This document shows positions 17,202-25,474 of a stretch of DNA of 40,784 nucleotides, piece after piece. The translations under genes and the position numbers were made by a program. The notes below the pieces were generated by a model. That model did no database searches, was not told the DNA's origin, and saw nothing but the letters and a program-made list of their open reading frames with translations. How positions within the stretch are numbered: the stretch's first letter is position 1; each line of letters begins with the position of its first letter. This stretch comes from Tissierellia bacterium (GTDB taxonomy: Bacteria > Bacillota > Clostridia > Tissierellales > Peptoniphilaceae), in contig JAUNVF010000022.1 of the NCBI GenBank assembly GCA_030537815.1, positions 1 to 40,784 on the forward strand. The letters are read 5' to 3'.

Positions 17202-18884
17202 TTATTTTACTATGCTATTTAAACTCCTATAAACATCTGTGCTCATCGAGACATTGCCTCCAAGTACCAATATATTTGTCGGCTTTGCCGATTTCAAATA
17301 TGATTCGACAATTGGACTCAATTTATCTCCTTCGGTTAAAAGTATCGGAGCTGAATACTTAGCTGCAAGCGGAGCGCCGACAAGAGAGTCGGGGAATTTC
17401 CTTCCATTTGCAGTTATAAATACTTTGTTTTTCGGATATAAACTCTTGGCTATCTCGACTGAAGTCGCATATCTATTAGCACCGCTGATTCTCGTGACAG
17501 CTACTCCCTTGGATTTAAGATTGTCTCCAATCGGCCCTGAAACAGAATTTACTCCACCTATTATGATGACTTCTTTTGCAGATTCCAATTTAGCTGATGT
17601 CGCCGCGTCAAGACTCTTTCCATTCGTAAGTAATATTGATATATCATTTAAAGCTGCATAAGAAGAAATCGAAAGTGCATCTGCAAATATATTTCCATTT
17701 GCTAAAATATATTTTTCTTTATTTCCATTTATATCAGAAATAAGATTTGCCGTTTCATATCTATTATTTCCAGCGATTCTAGTACATTCAATATTTAAAT
17801 TCCTTAAATCATTTTCAACGCCAACGGGTATATGATTGACTCCTCCGACGATTATCGCCTCTTTAGCTCCTAATCTCGTCAATTCTCTGCTTAAATCCGA
17901 GTTTAATCTGTTTCCAGAATTTAATAATATGGGCATTATCTTCTGATCTTTGGCGACCAATGAAGAAGAGACGAGAGCGTCTGCAAATTCCATGGCCGAT
18001 GCTATAATTACCTGATCAGATTTATCTGAAAGCTGATTGCTCGCCTGTATAGCTGTCGTTATCCTACTATCTCCAAATATTCTCTGAATATTCTTTTCCG
18101 GAACCACAGGTTCGACCTTTCCTATTGATAAACTTGGATCCTCGATAGGCTCTTTAGGTTTTTCCACTTCTACCGGTTTTTCCGGCTCAACAGGTACGAC
18201 CGGCTTTTGAGGCTCTGGTTTCTGCGGAGCTGGTTTTGGAGGTTCCAGCAATTCCTTTGGTATTTCAGGTTTTTTATCAGGTCCGGGAATGGGATCCACT
18301 CCATTTACAGTCGTCTTGCATAAATCGTACATCATTATAGCGGTTTCCCAACCGTATTTTTTGCTAGGCGCCCATCTTCCGCCAAGGTCTTCTACAAATT
18401 TAGCTTTAGCATATATGGATGGAAAATGTCTTGGATCCGGTGTATTCTCATCGCTATAAGGAAAATCCGGATGTCCTGCATATAATGCTAGATGATGAAC
18501 ATGAGCTGTAATTCCCTCTTGCCAATCTTCAAATTTCATATGAGCATTTTTATCTTCATTTGCACCGCCGGCTCTTATCTTTAGTCCACATGGATTATTG
18601 AATTCCTTAGGCACGACACCTGTAAACTTGAAGAAATTCGTCTCCTTTGCGGATTGAGCATATGTGACCGCCGGGTCTATTCCGTATTTAAGGCTTATAT
18701 CGTAAAACCTCTTTGCTTCTTTTATAAAGTCAGGGTCTGCCCCTCTATTTTTTGCCCATTCCTGCATTTGTTCTACCGTAGTAGTGGGCTTTGCCACTAT
18801 CGGCGTCTTGCCATTAGCCATCGCAGTTGCAATGGGCGAAAAGACAAATACAAATGCTAATATAGCAGTTATTATTCTCTTCAA
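17202..18884 (-). CDS. Secreted cell-wall hydrolase with three CWB2 repeats
   Basis: A 560-residue exported protein. A signal peptide (KRIITAILAFVFVFSPIATAMA) is followed by an N-terminal domain (about 35-200) resembling a glucosaminidase-type peptidoglycan hydrolase: YAQSAKETNFFKF, where the Glu would be catalytic, FNNPCGLKI and WQEGITAHVHHLALYAG. A proline-rich linker (repeated PxKP/PQKPE, about 210-255) leads to three type 2 cell-wall-binding repeats (about 268-560) with R-(I/F)-x-G-x-x-R and IIVGGVN-type motifs. CWB2 repeats anchor proteins to anionic wall polymers in clostridia. The frame extends to 18914, but a TTG at 18884 follows GAGGTGAG with good spacing and places the signal peptide correctly. 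Confidence 0.87.
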   Translation of the reverse strand: MKRIITAILAFVFVFSPIATAMANGKTPIVAKPTTTVEQMQEWAKNRGADPDFIKEAKRFYDISLKYGIDPAVTYAQSAKETNFFKFTGVVPKEFNNPCGLKIRAGGANEDKNAHMKFEDWQEGITAHVHHLALYAGHPDFPYSDENTPDPRHFPSIYAKAKFVEDLGGRWAPSKKYGWETAIMMYDLCKTTVNGVDPIPGPDKKPEIPKELLEPPKPAPQKPEPQKPVVPVEPEKPVEVEKPKEPIEDPSLSIGKVEPVVPEKNIQRIFGDSRITTAIQASNQLSDKSDQVIIASAMEFADALVSSSLVAKDQKIMPILLNSGNRLNSDLSRELTRLGAKEAIIVGGVNHIPVGVENDLRNLNIECTRIAGNNRYETANLISDINGNKEKYILANGNIFADALSISSYAALNDISILLTNGKSLDAATSAKLESAKEVIIIGGVNSVSGPIGDNLKSKGVAVTRISGANRYATSVEIAKSLYPKNKVFITANGRKFPDSLVGAPLAAKYSAPILLTEGDKLSPIVESYLKSAKPTNILVLGGNVSMSTDVYRSLNSIVK

Positions 18885-18946
18885 AATCTCACCTCTTAAA
18901 TTATTCCTCGCCAATTATCCTCCCAAATATCAGACAAGGTAATTAT

Positions 18947-18975
18947 ATTATATCGAAATTCTATCTATTAATCAA
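18947..18975 (-). promoter_or_regulatory. Promoter of the cell-wall protein gene
   Basis: On the minus strand a TTGATT -35 (18970-18975), a 17-base spacer and a perfect TATAAT -10 (18947-18952) lie about 60 bases upstream of the TTG start. Confidence 0.7.
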
Positions 18976-19039
18976 TTTTTAGATAAATCCATTTAAAATA
19001 AAGCAAGATTTTTTTACAAAAACAATAAATATTTTGACA

Positions 19040-19059
19040 ATAGCAAATTTTTTTGCTAT
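19040..19059 (+). promoter_or_regulatory. Candidate upstream activator site for the sigma-54 promoter
   Basis: A perfect inverted repeat ATAGCAAA-N4-TTTGCTAT, centred about 110 bases upstream of the start predicted from the -24/-12 element. That distance and symmetry fit the binding site of a sigma-54 enhancer-binding protein, probably the one encoded at 22152-23561. A second, shorter repeat, ATCGC-N8-GCGAT (19097-19114), lies between it and the promoter. Confidence 0.6.
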
Positions 19060-19134
19060 GGCTTAAGATTTATAATTTTGTTTGAAAAAGAATGATATCG
19101 CATCAAATAGCGATCTAATCCTTTTATATAAAAT

Positions 19135-19150
19135 TGGCAAGCTAATTGCT
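19135..19150 (+). promoter_or_regulatory. Sigma-54 (-24/-12) promoter of the creatinase operon
   Basis: TGGCAA-N5-TTGCT matches the sigma-54 consensus TGGCAC-N5-TTGCA, with the invariant GG (19136-19137) and GC (19148-19149) exactly ten bases apart. Transcription would start near 19161, about 27 bases before the creatinase ATG. A convergent sigma-54 activator gene closes the same locus, which strongly supports the call. Confidence 0.87.
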
Positions 19151-19187
19151 CTATACAATGGCAACTAAAATATGAAAGGAGATTATT

Positions 19188-20426
19188 ATGGCACAACAAA
19201 TTTCTGATCTTGAAAGAATCAAATACTTGGAGAATGGTGAAAAGGCAAAACCTGTATTTTCTAAAGAGGAGATGGGTAATAGAGTTGGAAAACTGAGAAA
19301 GTATATGGCTGATAATGATATTGACGCTATTTTGTTCAATTCATATCAAAATATATGCTATTACAGTGAATATCTTTATACTGCATTCGGTAGAAAATAC
19401 GGATTGGTAGTAACTCAAGACAAGCATGTTACCGTATCAGCAAATATCGACGGTGGAATGCCATGGAGAAGAAGTTACGAGGACAATATAGTTTATACAG
19501 ACTGGAAGAGGGACAATTACTATTTTGCTGTTAAAACTATACTCGACGAAGCTGGAATCAAGAAAGGTAAATTAGGTATAGAATTTGATGAAGTAAGCAT
19601 CGAATTTAAAGCTTTAATACAAGATGCATTCCCAGATTTTGAACTTGTAAATGTTGCAAATGATCTTATGAAGTTCAGAATGATAAAGTCTCAAGAAGAA
19701 ATCGATTTTATAAAGTCTGGAGCTCATGTATGCGATATCGGTGGATATGCCGTAGTCGACGCTATAAAAGAGGGCGTTCCAGAGTATGAAGTTGCACTTG
19801 CAGGTACTCAAGCAATGACGAGAAAGATAGCAGAACTTTATCCTCAAGTAGACCTTAGAGATACTTGGATTTGGTTCCAGTCAGGAGTCAACACAGATGG
19901 CGCTCATAACTGGGCAACAACCAAGAAAGTTCAAAAGGGAGAAATCCTGAGTCATAACTCATTCTCGATGATAGCTGGATATTATACAGCTCTTGAAAGA
20001 ACTATGTTCTTAGATCATGTCGATGATGCTTCACTTAGACTTTGGGAGATAAATGTCGAAGTTCATGAAAGAGGATTGGAATTGATTAAGCCAGGAGCTA
20101 AATGTTCTGATATCTGTGCTGAACTAAATGATATTTTCAGAAAATACGATTTATTAGCAAATAGATCTTTCGGTTATGGCCATTCATTTGGAGTTCTATC
20201 TCATTATTATGGTAGAGAAGCCGGACTTGAGCTGAGAGAAGATATTGAGACCGTATTAGAGCCAGGAATGGTAGTATCCATGGAACCTATGATCATGATT
20301 CCTGAAGGACAGCCCGGAGCAGGCGGATACAGAGAGCATGATATACTCGTCATCAATTATGATGGAACTGTAGAGAATATAACTAAATTCCCATATGGAC
20401 CAAAACATAATATCATAAAAAAGTAA
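19188..20426 (+). CDS. Creatinase (creatine amidinohydrolase)
   Basis: A 412-residue enzyme that hydrolyses creatine to sarcosine and urea. It belongs to the M24 'pita-bread' fold but matches Pseudomonas creatinase over its whole length as I remember that sequence, including SANIDGGMPWRR, FQSGVNTDGAHN, FGYGHSFG and MVVSMEPMIM. Using the Pseudomonas numbering I recall plus a constant offset of eight, the active-site residues are conserved: His240 (His232), Glu270 (Glu262), Arg343 (Arg335) and Glu366 (Glu358). The metal ligands of M24 aminopeptidases are absent, which excludes a prolidase. AAAGGAG precedes the ATG. It is driven by the sigma-54 promoter and followed by a transporter pair. Sarcosine could feed sarcosine reductase, a known Tissierella pathway; those genes are not in this window. 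Confidence 0.94.
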   Translation: MAQQISDLERIKYLENGEKAKPVFSKEEMGNRVGKLRKYMADNDIDAILFNSYQNICYYSEYLYTAFGRKYGLVVTQDKHVTVSANIDGGMPWRRSYEDNIVYTDWKRDNYYFAVKTILDEAGIKKGKLGIEFDEVSIEFKALIQDAFPDFELVNVANDLMKFRMIKSQEEIDFIKSGAHVCDIGGYAVVDAIKEGVPEYEVALAGTQAMTRKIAELYPQVDLRDTWIWFQSGVNTDGAHNWATTKKVQKGEILSHNSFSMIAGYYTALERTMFLDHVDDASLRLWEINVEVHERGLELIKPGAKCSDICAELNDIFRKYDLLANRSFGYGHSFGVLSHYYGREAGLELREDIETVLEPGMVVSMEPMIMIPEGQPGAGGYREHDILVINYDGTVENITKFPYGPKHNIIKK

Positions 20427-20439
20427 CTTAGAACCTTGT

Positions 20440-20484
20440 GGGGGCTTAAAACGGATGAGATATAAGATATCTCATTCGGCCCCC
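20440..20484 (+). other. Strong intercistronic hairpin between creatinase and symporter genes
   Basis: An outer stem GGGGGC/GCCCCC (20440-20445 with 20479-20484) encloses an inner stem of about nine to eleven pairs, ATGAGATAT/ATATCTCAT with loop AAG. No T run follows, so it is a poor terminator. It may protect the creatinase message or lower downstream expression. Confidence 0.65.
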
Positions 20485-20507
20485 TAAACTTTCTAGGAGG
20501 TATCGAT

Positions 20508-20615
20508 TTGAAAACTTGGGTTATCATGATTGGTTTACAAGCTCTGACTACTATTATCTCTTTGATAGCGATAATTATTTATATGAGGCAACCGGAAGAG
20601 GAAGGTGATATATAA
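20508..20615 (+). CDS. 35-residue single-span membrane protein, symporter small accessory protein
   Basis: A short frame starting with TTG, seven bases after a perfect AGGAGG (20495-20500). The product has one hydrophobic span (VIMIGLQALTTIISLIAIII) followed by a short charged tail (MRQPEEEGDI). Its stop codon overlaps the ATG of the symporter gene by one base (TAATG), so translation is coupled. Such 30-40-residue proteins occur next to sodium:solute symporters and are annotated as symporter small accessory proteins; YhdT next to PanF is a longer analogue. Their role is probably in assembly or stability of the transporter. A gene this small is easily missed. Confidence 0.8.
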   Translation: MKTWVIMIGLQALTTIISLIAIIIYMRQPEEEGDI

Positions 20616-22087
20616 TGGATTTGAGATTATGGTCTATTATAATGTTTGTCGGATTTCTTATACTGATGGGTGCATTGGCTGTAAAAGCCGGGAAATCAAA
20701 TCTCGAAGGTGAAGGAAATCTCGATGAGGAGTATTATTTGGGAGGAAGGGGAACGGGTCCGATTCTATTAGCATTTTCATATGTTACAGGATCAGTTTCT
20801 GCAGCCGCATTTATGGGCGAGCCGGGAATGATGAGCCAGATAGGTTGGCCTTATTATTGGATAGTCATATCAATTATACCCGGAATGATTTTTCCTGCCA
20901 TTTTACTCATGAAAAAACTGAGAGAGCATTCGGAAGAGCTGGGATCTCTAACTATTCCACAGTATTTGGGTCAGACATACGAATCTGATGCTTTAAGAGT
21001 CATAATCGCAGTATTCATATCAGTTTTTTATATTTTCCCTCTGGTAGCTCAGTTTAAAGGGGCGGCCATCCTGCTTGAGCAATTTACTAATATCCCATTT
21101 GTCTGGGGAGTATTGATATTCACCGGACTCATAGCGGTATATTGTGCAACGGGCGGGCTGAGATCGGCCATTTGGACTTCAGTAATCCAGGGAATCCCGA
21201 TGTTCTTTATAGCTATCGCCTTGGTATGGCTTTCGCTAAAAGTAGTTGGAGGATTCAATGGAATAGAACAGACCCTAAGCAATTCACATCCGGAGATGTT
21301 AAATATCGTTCAGGAAAGAGCGCCCGGTGCGATGTTCCCGATTGAAGGTGTAATCGGAGTATTCGCTTACTGGTTGATCATGTTTATCGCACAACCATAT
21401 CTTTGCTCGAGATTTATGAGTATTAAGGACACAAAACCTAAGACCATAGGAATATTTTTAATAACTACTCTGGTTTTGACTATTGTATATAATACATTAT
21501 ACTTATCGGGACTTGCAGGTAGAATTATATATCCCGGAATCGAAGGTGACTATATAACATCACAATTAGCAATAGACTATCTTCCAACATTCTTTGCAGC
21601 ATTTATGATGATTGGAATCTTCGGGGCCATGATGTCTACAACGCAGTCTATGATACTCGTAATAGCGCAAGCTATAGCTAATGACATATACCTAAAAACT
21701 ATAAATCCTAATGCATCTGATAAAAAGGTTGTAAATTTAACTAGAATAGCGATATTCGTGGTTTCTGGAATCTGTTTTGCATTGACAGTGATGAAGACAC
21801 CGGAATTCCTATCCGTATTCTTCTATCTGGGACTTAGTGGAATTGGAGCCTGTATAGCCGTGCCATTGATAGCCGCAATCCTATGGCCTAAGGCTAGAAA
21901 ACAAGGCGCCATCGCAGCGGCGATTGTCGGTCCGATATCTTATACTGTATTTAATAATTTGATGGATATTAATTTATGGTTCTCTTCATTTTTAGCAGTA
22001 ATAATATCGGGAATACTTTTAATAAGTATATCACTTTATATGAATAAAAAAGGTTTTCAAGAAAAACTAAGCGAATCGCTTGAATAA
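20615..22087 (+). CDS. Sodium:solute symporter (SSS family), probable creatine importer
   Basis: A 490-residue membrane protein with about 13 hydrophobic spans. SSS family marks include EYYLGGRGTGPILLAFSYVTGSVSAAAFMG in the first spans, GGLRSAIWTSVIQG, and GIFGAMMSTTQSMILVIAQAIANDIYL, which carries the conserved Ser/Thr of the second sodium site. PanF/PutP-like relatives import carboxylates and amino acids with Na+. No close match of known substrate is recognised; creatine is inferred from the shared operon and sigma-54 promoter with creatinase. It ends at a strong convergent terminator. Confidence 0.9.
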   Translation: MDLRLWSIIMFVGFLILMGALAVKAGKSNLEGEGNLDEEYYLGGRGTGPILLAFSYVTGSVSAAAFMGEPGMMSQIGWPYYWIVISIIPGMIFPAILLMKKLREHSEELGSLTIPQYLGQTYESDALRVIIAVFISVFYIFPLVAQFKGAAILLEQFTNIPFVWGVLIFTGLIAVYCATGGLRSAIWTSVIQGIPMFFIAIALVWLSLKVVGGFNGIEQTLSNSHPEMLNIVQERAPGAMFPIEGVIGVFAYWLIMFIAQPYLCSRFMSIKDTKPKTIGIFLITTLVLTIVYNTLYLSGLAGRIIYPGIEGDYITSQLAIDYLPTFFAAFMMIGIFGAMMSTTQSMILVIAQAIANDIYLKTINPNASDKKVVNLTRIAIFVVSGICFALTVMKTPEFLSVFFYLGLSGIGACIAVPLIAAILWPKARKQGAIAAAIVGPISYTVFNNLMDINLWFSSFLAVIISGILLISISLYMNKKGFQEKLSESLE

Positions 22088-22109
22088 ATTAATTAACTGC
22101 TTGTTTTAA

Positions 22110-22139
22110 AAGCCGCAAAATCTTATGATTTTGCGGCTT
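22110..22139 (+). terminator. Bidirectional terminator between symporter and activator genes
   Basis: A perfect 13-pair hairpin, AAGCCGCAAAATC/GATTTTGCGGCTT with loop TTAT, in the 64-base gap between convergent genes. It is flanked by TTTTA on the left and CTACATTT on the right, so it can stop transcription from both sides. Confidence 0.82.
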
Positions 22140-22151
22140 CTACATTTAAAC

Positions 22152-23561
22152 TCATTGTAATTTCTGTCTATTTATCCTATAGCTCAATGTCTGTCTGCTC
22201 AAGCCTAGATCCCTTGCAGTCTGTGCTACATTACCTCTATTCTTTAAAAGCTTTTCTCTAATAATCTCATGTTCGAGATCTAAGAGATATTTATCCAAAT
22301 CTATTTTGTCCTGATAAATTACTCCCGGATTTTTTTCTGTATTATTTATTTCAGAACTTACTTTTTCCTTTAGGAAATGAGGCAGATTACCGTGATTTAT
22401 CTCCAGTCCATCTTCGGCCATTATACAGCTATGTTCAACAGCATGCTCTAGCTCCCTGACATTACCGGGCCATGAATACTTTTTAAATATCTCTACCGAC
22501 TCCCTATCGAATCCCCTTATCTTTTTATGACATCTCTTATTGTATTTGTCGATAAAGTATTCCAATAATATCGGTATATCGTCTTTCCTCTTCCTCAAAG
22601 GCGGAATTTTCACCGTTACAACTCCCAATCTGTAATAGAGATCACGCCGCAGAAAGCCTTCTTTTATAGCTTCATATGGATCGATATTTATGGCACTCAC
22701 CAGTCTGAAAGTTATCTTCTCTTCTTTTGTTTCGCCAACTCTCCTTATCTTTCCAGTCTCTACAGCTCTCAATATCTTAGCCTGTAGATTTAAACTCATG
22801 GAATTTATCTCATCTAAAAATAATGTTCCACCCTTTGCCTCTTCAAATAATCCCGCTGAATTTTCAGCTCCTGTGTAGGCTCCTTTTGAAGTTCCAAAAA
22901 GGAGTGATTCTAAGAGATTATCGGGAATGGCAGCGCAATTTATCGGTACAAATCTCCCCTTTACATTGCTTTCATTATGAATACTCTGCGCAAATAATTC
23001 CTTTCCCGTACCGGTTTCGCCGTATATTAGAACATTAGATCTCGTTTTAGCTGCCAATTTCGCATTTTCAAGTGTTTCCTTAAATAATATATTTTCACCT
23101 ATTAAATCTTCAAATATATATTTAGGTTTTTCCTTTACCTCTGTAATAGCTTTAGGTTCGTGGTGATGAAAGACATCCATTATCTTATAAAATTTGGATA
23201 TATCTTTCGTTATCGTCATTACCCCGACCATATCTTCTTCCTTTACAAGAGGATAAGATGACGATATGGTCAGTACATTTTTACCGTAAATAGTGGTATA
23301 ATTCTGCACCATATTCTCTATGGCTTCTTTGGTCTTTAAACATTCCATAGTTGCTGAATTATACCTCTCTGAGATATAGACTTCTTCAAGAGTTTTCCCT
23401 AAAACATCCTCCCTCTTGACATCGTCAAGCATCTCTGAAGCTTTATTGAATAATAGAATCTTACTATTCATATCGACGACAAAAATACAATCATCAATTA
23501 AATCAAACATCTGAACATATGCCTTTGCAAATTCCATGTCCATAACATCAATATAATCCAT
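22152..23561 (-). CDS. Sigma-54-dependent transcriptional activator (PAS-AAA-HTH, RocR type)
   Basis: A 469-residue enhancer-binding protein. Domains: N-terminal PAS sensor (about 12-125, FVVDMNSKILLFNKASEM); AAA+ domain (about 155-390) with Walker A GETGTGKE, the sigma-54 contact loop GAYTGA (usual GAFTGA variant), Walker B GGTLFLDEI and WPGNVRELEH; C-terminal Fis-type helix-turn-helix (NVAQTARDLGLSRQTLSYRINR). The organisation is like RocR and other amino-acid catabolism activators. It is convergent with the creatinase operon, whose promoter is of sigma-54 type, so it is the obvious activator, presumably sensing creatine or a product through PAS. A TATAAT about 30 bases upstream could serve as its promoter. 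Confidence 0.92.
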   Translation of the reverse strand: MDYIDVMDMEFAKAYVQMFDLIDDCIFVVDMNSKILLFNKASEMLDDVKREDVLGKTLEEVYISERYNSATMECLKTKEAIENMVQNYTTIYGKNVLTISSSYPLVKEEDMVGVMTITKDISKFYKIMDVFHHHEPKAITEVKEKPKYIFEDLIGENILFKETLENAKLAAKTRSNVLIYGETGTGKELFAQSIHNESNVKGRFVPINCAAIPDNLLESLLFGTSKGAYTGAENSAGLFEEAKGGTLFLDEINSMSLNLQAKILRAVETGKIRRVGETKEEKITFRLVSAINIDPYEAIKEGFLRRDLYYRLGVVTVKIPPLRKRKDDIPILLEYFIDKYNKRCHKKIRGFDRESVEIFKKYSWPGNVRELEHAVEHSCIMAEDGLEINHGNLPHFLKEKVSSEINNTEKNPGVIYQDKIDLDKYLLDLEHEIIREKLLKNRGNVAQTARDLGLSRQTLSYRINRQKLQ

Positions 23562-23636
23562 GATCTCCCACCTTTATAATTTCTTTATACCTATATTATA
23601 CATGATTGGGGAAAGATTTAAAAATACTGATAACTA

Positions 23637-23668
23637 AAAAAAGACAGCCCTGTATTGGGCTATCTTTT
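23637..23668 (-). terminator. Terminator of the RuBisCO-like operon
   Basis: AAGACAGCCC (23641-23650) pairs with GGGCTATCTT (23657-23666) with one mismatch. On the minus strand the hairpin is followed by seven T's, just after the dehydrogenase stop codon. Confidence 0.78.
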
Positions 23669-23679
23669 ATAGTATTTAA

Positions 23680-24783
23680 TTATATATTTCCATTTAGAAA
23701 TTCTGTTCCAAGTTTATCTGCCAAGAGTATGGCTGCATAAACTGAATCTCTTGTCGCATAAGGAGGCATATGATATACGCTCTCCTCCCCAGGCTGATAA
23801 GCTATATCCATTACTTTTTCAATCTTTTCCTTCACATCTTCGACGAGTCCAAGCTGTTTTAATGTGATCGGCAAGTCCATAGAAGCGCATAATCCCATAA
23901 ACTCATATAATTCATCATCGCTCACCCTCTCCATTACAAGTACGCAGAATGTACCGAAAGTGACTTTTTCTCCATGAAGGAATTTATGACATTCGGGTAT
24001 TTCAGTTAAAGCATCCTGAATCGAATGAGAGCAAGATATCCCGCAGTTCTCAAATCCGACTCCGCTTAGATAAGTACATGCCTCGACCACAGATTCCAAC
24101 TCCGGTGATACGATTTTCATATCATTCGACATAACCGCCTTTAAACCATCTCTTAAAATTATTTCATAGCTGAGTTTCGCCAGTCCAAGAGCAGTAGTCG
24201 ATACTTCTGTACCGAAAACATTTGGATATGCATTTCTGTAGCTTATCCTAGCATCAAAATAAGTAGATAAGGCATCTCCGATTCCGGCCTTTAAAAATTT
24301 CGTCGGTGATTTTGCTATTACTTCGGTATCGACGATTACTATATCAGGATTTCTAGGAAAATATTCAACTCCAACTACGGCCCCTTCTTCGGAGTACATG
24401 ACAGATACAGAGCTACATGGAGCGTCGGAGCAGGCTATAGTCGGCGCCATAATGACATTGCAATTCGATTTAAAGCCCGCCGTCTTTGCCGTATCCATGA
24501 CTTTTCCTCCGCCAAGACCTATGACTACCTCGGATTCTTCACTTGCAATTATTCCCTTTAATCTCTCGACCTCTTTATATGTCGTCTCGCCGTTGAATAC
24601 TTCAAAATGAAATCCTATCCCACGCTCTTTTAAACTCTTTTTAATATCTTCACCATTTTCCCTAAGAGCTGTATTGCCGGTTAAAATAAATACTCTCTTG
24701 CCATAATTCTCGACCAGTTCTCCAATCCTCTTTAGGAGTCCCGGACCCTGCAAATATTTTGGAGTCGTTTGAATTTGCCTCAT
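23680..24783 (-). CDS. Iron-containing alcohol dehydrogenase, glycerol dehydrogenase (GldA)-like
   Basis: A 367-residue group III alcohol dehydrogenase. Residues 1-160 form an NAD-binding domain with GLGGGKVMDTAK and APTIACSDAPCSS. The metal-binding half has GIGDALSTYFDA (Asp ligand), CSHSIQDALTE (His) and LHGEKVTFGT (His), the pattern of GldA and related polyol dehydrogenases. It would interconvert a polyol and a ketose or hydroxyketone. As the last gene of the operon it probably acts on the substrate taken by the kinase or on a product of the RuBisCO-like enzyme. Simple glycerol dehydrogenase is possible, but this context is not a glycerol or dihydroxyacetone one. Confidence 0.87.
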   Translation of the reverse strand: MRQIQTTPKYLQGPGLLKRIGELVENYGKRVFILTGNTALRENGEDIKKSLKERGIGFHFEVFNGETTYKEVERLKGIIASEESEVVIGLGGGKVMDTAKTAGFKSNCNVIMAPTIACSDAPCSSVSVMYSEEGAVVGVEYFPRNPDIVIVDTEVIAKSPTKFLKAGIGDALSTYFDARISYRNAYPNVFGTEVSTTALGLAKLSYEIILRDGLKAVMSNDMKIVSPELESVVEACTYLSGVGFENCGISCSHSIQDALTEIPECHKFLHGEKVTFGTFCVLVMERVSDDELYEFMGLCASMDLPITLKQLGLVEDVKEKIEKVMDIAYQPGEESVYHMPPYATRDSVYAAILLADKLGTEFLNGNI

Positions 24784-24794
24784 TCTGGCACCTC

Positions 24795-25463
24795 CTATTC
24801 AAATACCTCAAAAACTTCTTCCATACTTCTTCTAGTCTTAACTCTGTGATCGGTATTTGTATATCCAAATGCGATCATATTTGCAATCTTAAAATGTTTT
24901 GGATCATATACCTCATGCTCGACAAGGATTTCATGAACCTTATCCTGCTCAAATCCCTCTATGGGGGTTGAGTCTATACCCAGCATTGCAGCCACTGTCA
25001 ACATATTTGTAAATGGTATATATGTCTGCTTGCAAGTCCAATCAAATAATGCCCTGTCGCTTTCCGATAATTTGAAATCTACATCTTGAAATTTCCTATA
25101 CTTTTCAACTCTGTCCTTTAAGAGATCCGGGGGGAAATTCTGTATATCATTTTGAATATAATAAAGGTATTCTGAATCTGGCTTCATATCTTCAGGAACT
25201 CTAGCCAATATAAATACTATATGGCTCGCTCCGTCAAAAGCTCTATGCGCTCCCCATGAATAAGGTCGCAATTCTTCAAGCAATTCCTTATTTCTAATCA
25301 ATACGAATTTCCAAGGCTCATATCCAAGAGAACTTGGCGATAATCTGCCGGCTTCTAAAATCGTATGAAAATCTTCATCCGACACCTTTTTATCGGGATC
25401 ATATCCCTTGCATGTATATCTGTTTTTAAATATATCTTCAATATATCTATTGATATCTTTCAT
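24795..25463 (-). CDS. Nitroreductase family protein (NfsB-like)
   Basis: A 222-residue FMN-dependent oxidoreductase with RYTCKGYDPDKKVSDEDFHTILEAGRLSPSSLGYEPWKFVLI at the start, the typical R-x-x-x-K-x-(Y/F) and SPSSxxxxPW flavin-binding pattern, and a C-terminal MIAFGYTNTDHRVKTRR. Family members reduce nitro groups, quinones or enones with NAD(P)H. AAGGAG precedes the ATG. Its place between the HAD phosphatase and the dehydrogenase is unexpected for a sugar operon; a role in reducing an enone-like intermediate is conceivable but speculative. Confidence 0.87.
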   Translation of the reverse strand: MKDINRYIEDIFKNRYTCKGYDPDKKVSDEDFHTILEAGRLSPSSLGYEPWKFVLIRNKELLEELRPYSWGAHRAFDGASHIVFILARVPEDMKPDSEYLYYIQNDIQNFPPDLLKDRVEKYRKFQDVDFKLSESDRALFDWTCKQTYIPFTNMLTVAAMLGIDSTPIEGFEQDKVHEILVEHEVYDPKHFKIANMIAFGYTNTDHRVKTRRSMEEVFEVFE

Positions 25464-25474
25464 ATATATCTCCT

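Noticed and set aside
19188-20426. Creatinase gene as a generic Xaa-Pro aminopeptidase
   Set aside because: The M24 dinuclear metal ligands are missing, while the creatinase blocks and catalytic His, Glu and Arg positions are conserved along the full length.
20440-20484. Hairpin after creatinase as a full rho-independent terminator
   Set aside because: No T run follows the stem, and the downstream genes have no promoter of their own that I can see.
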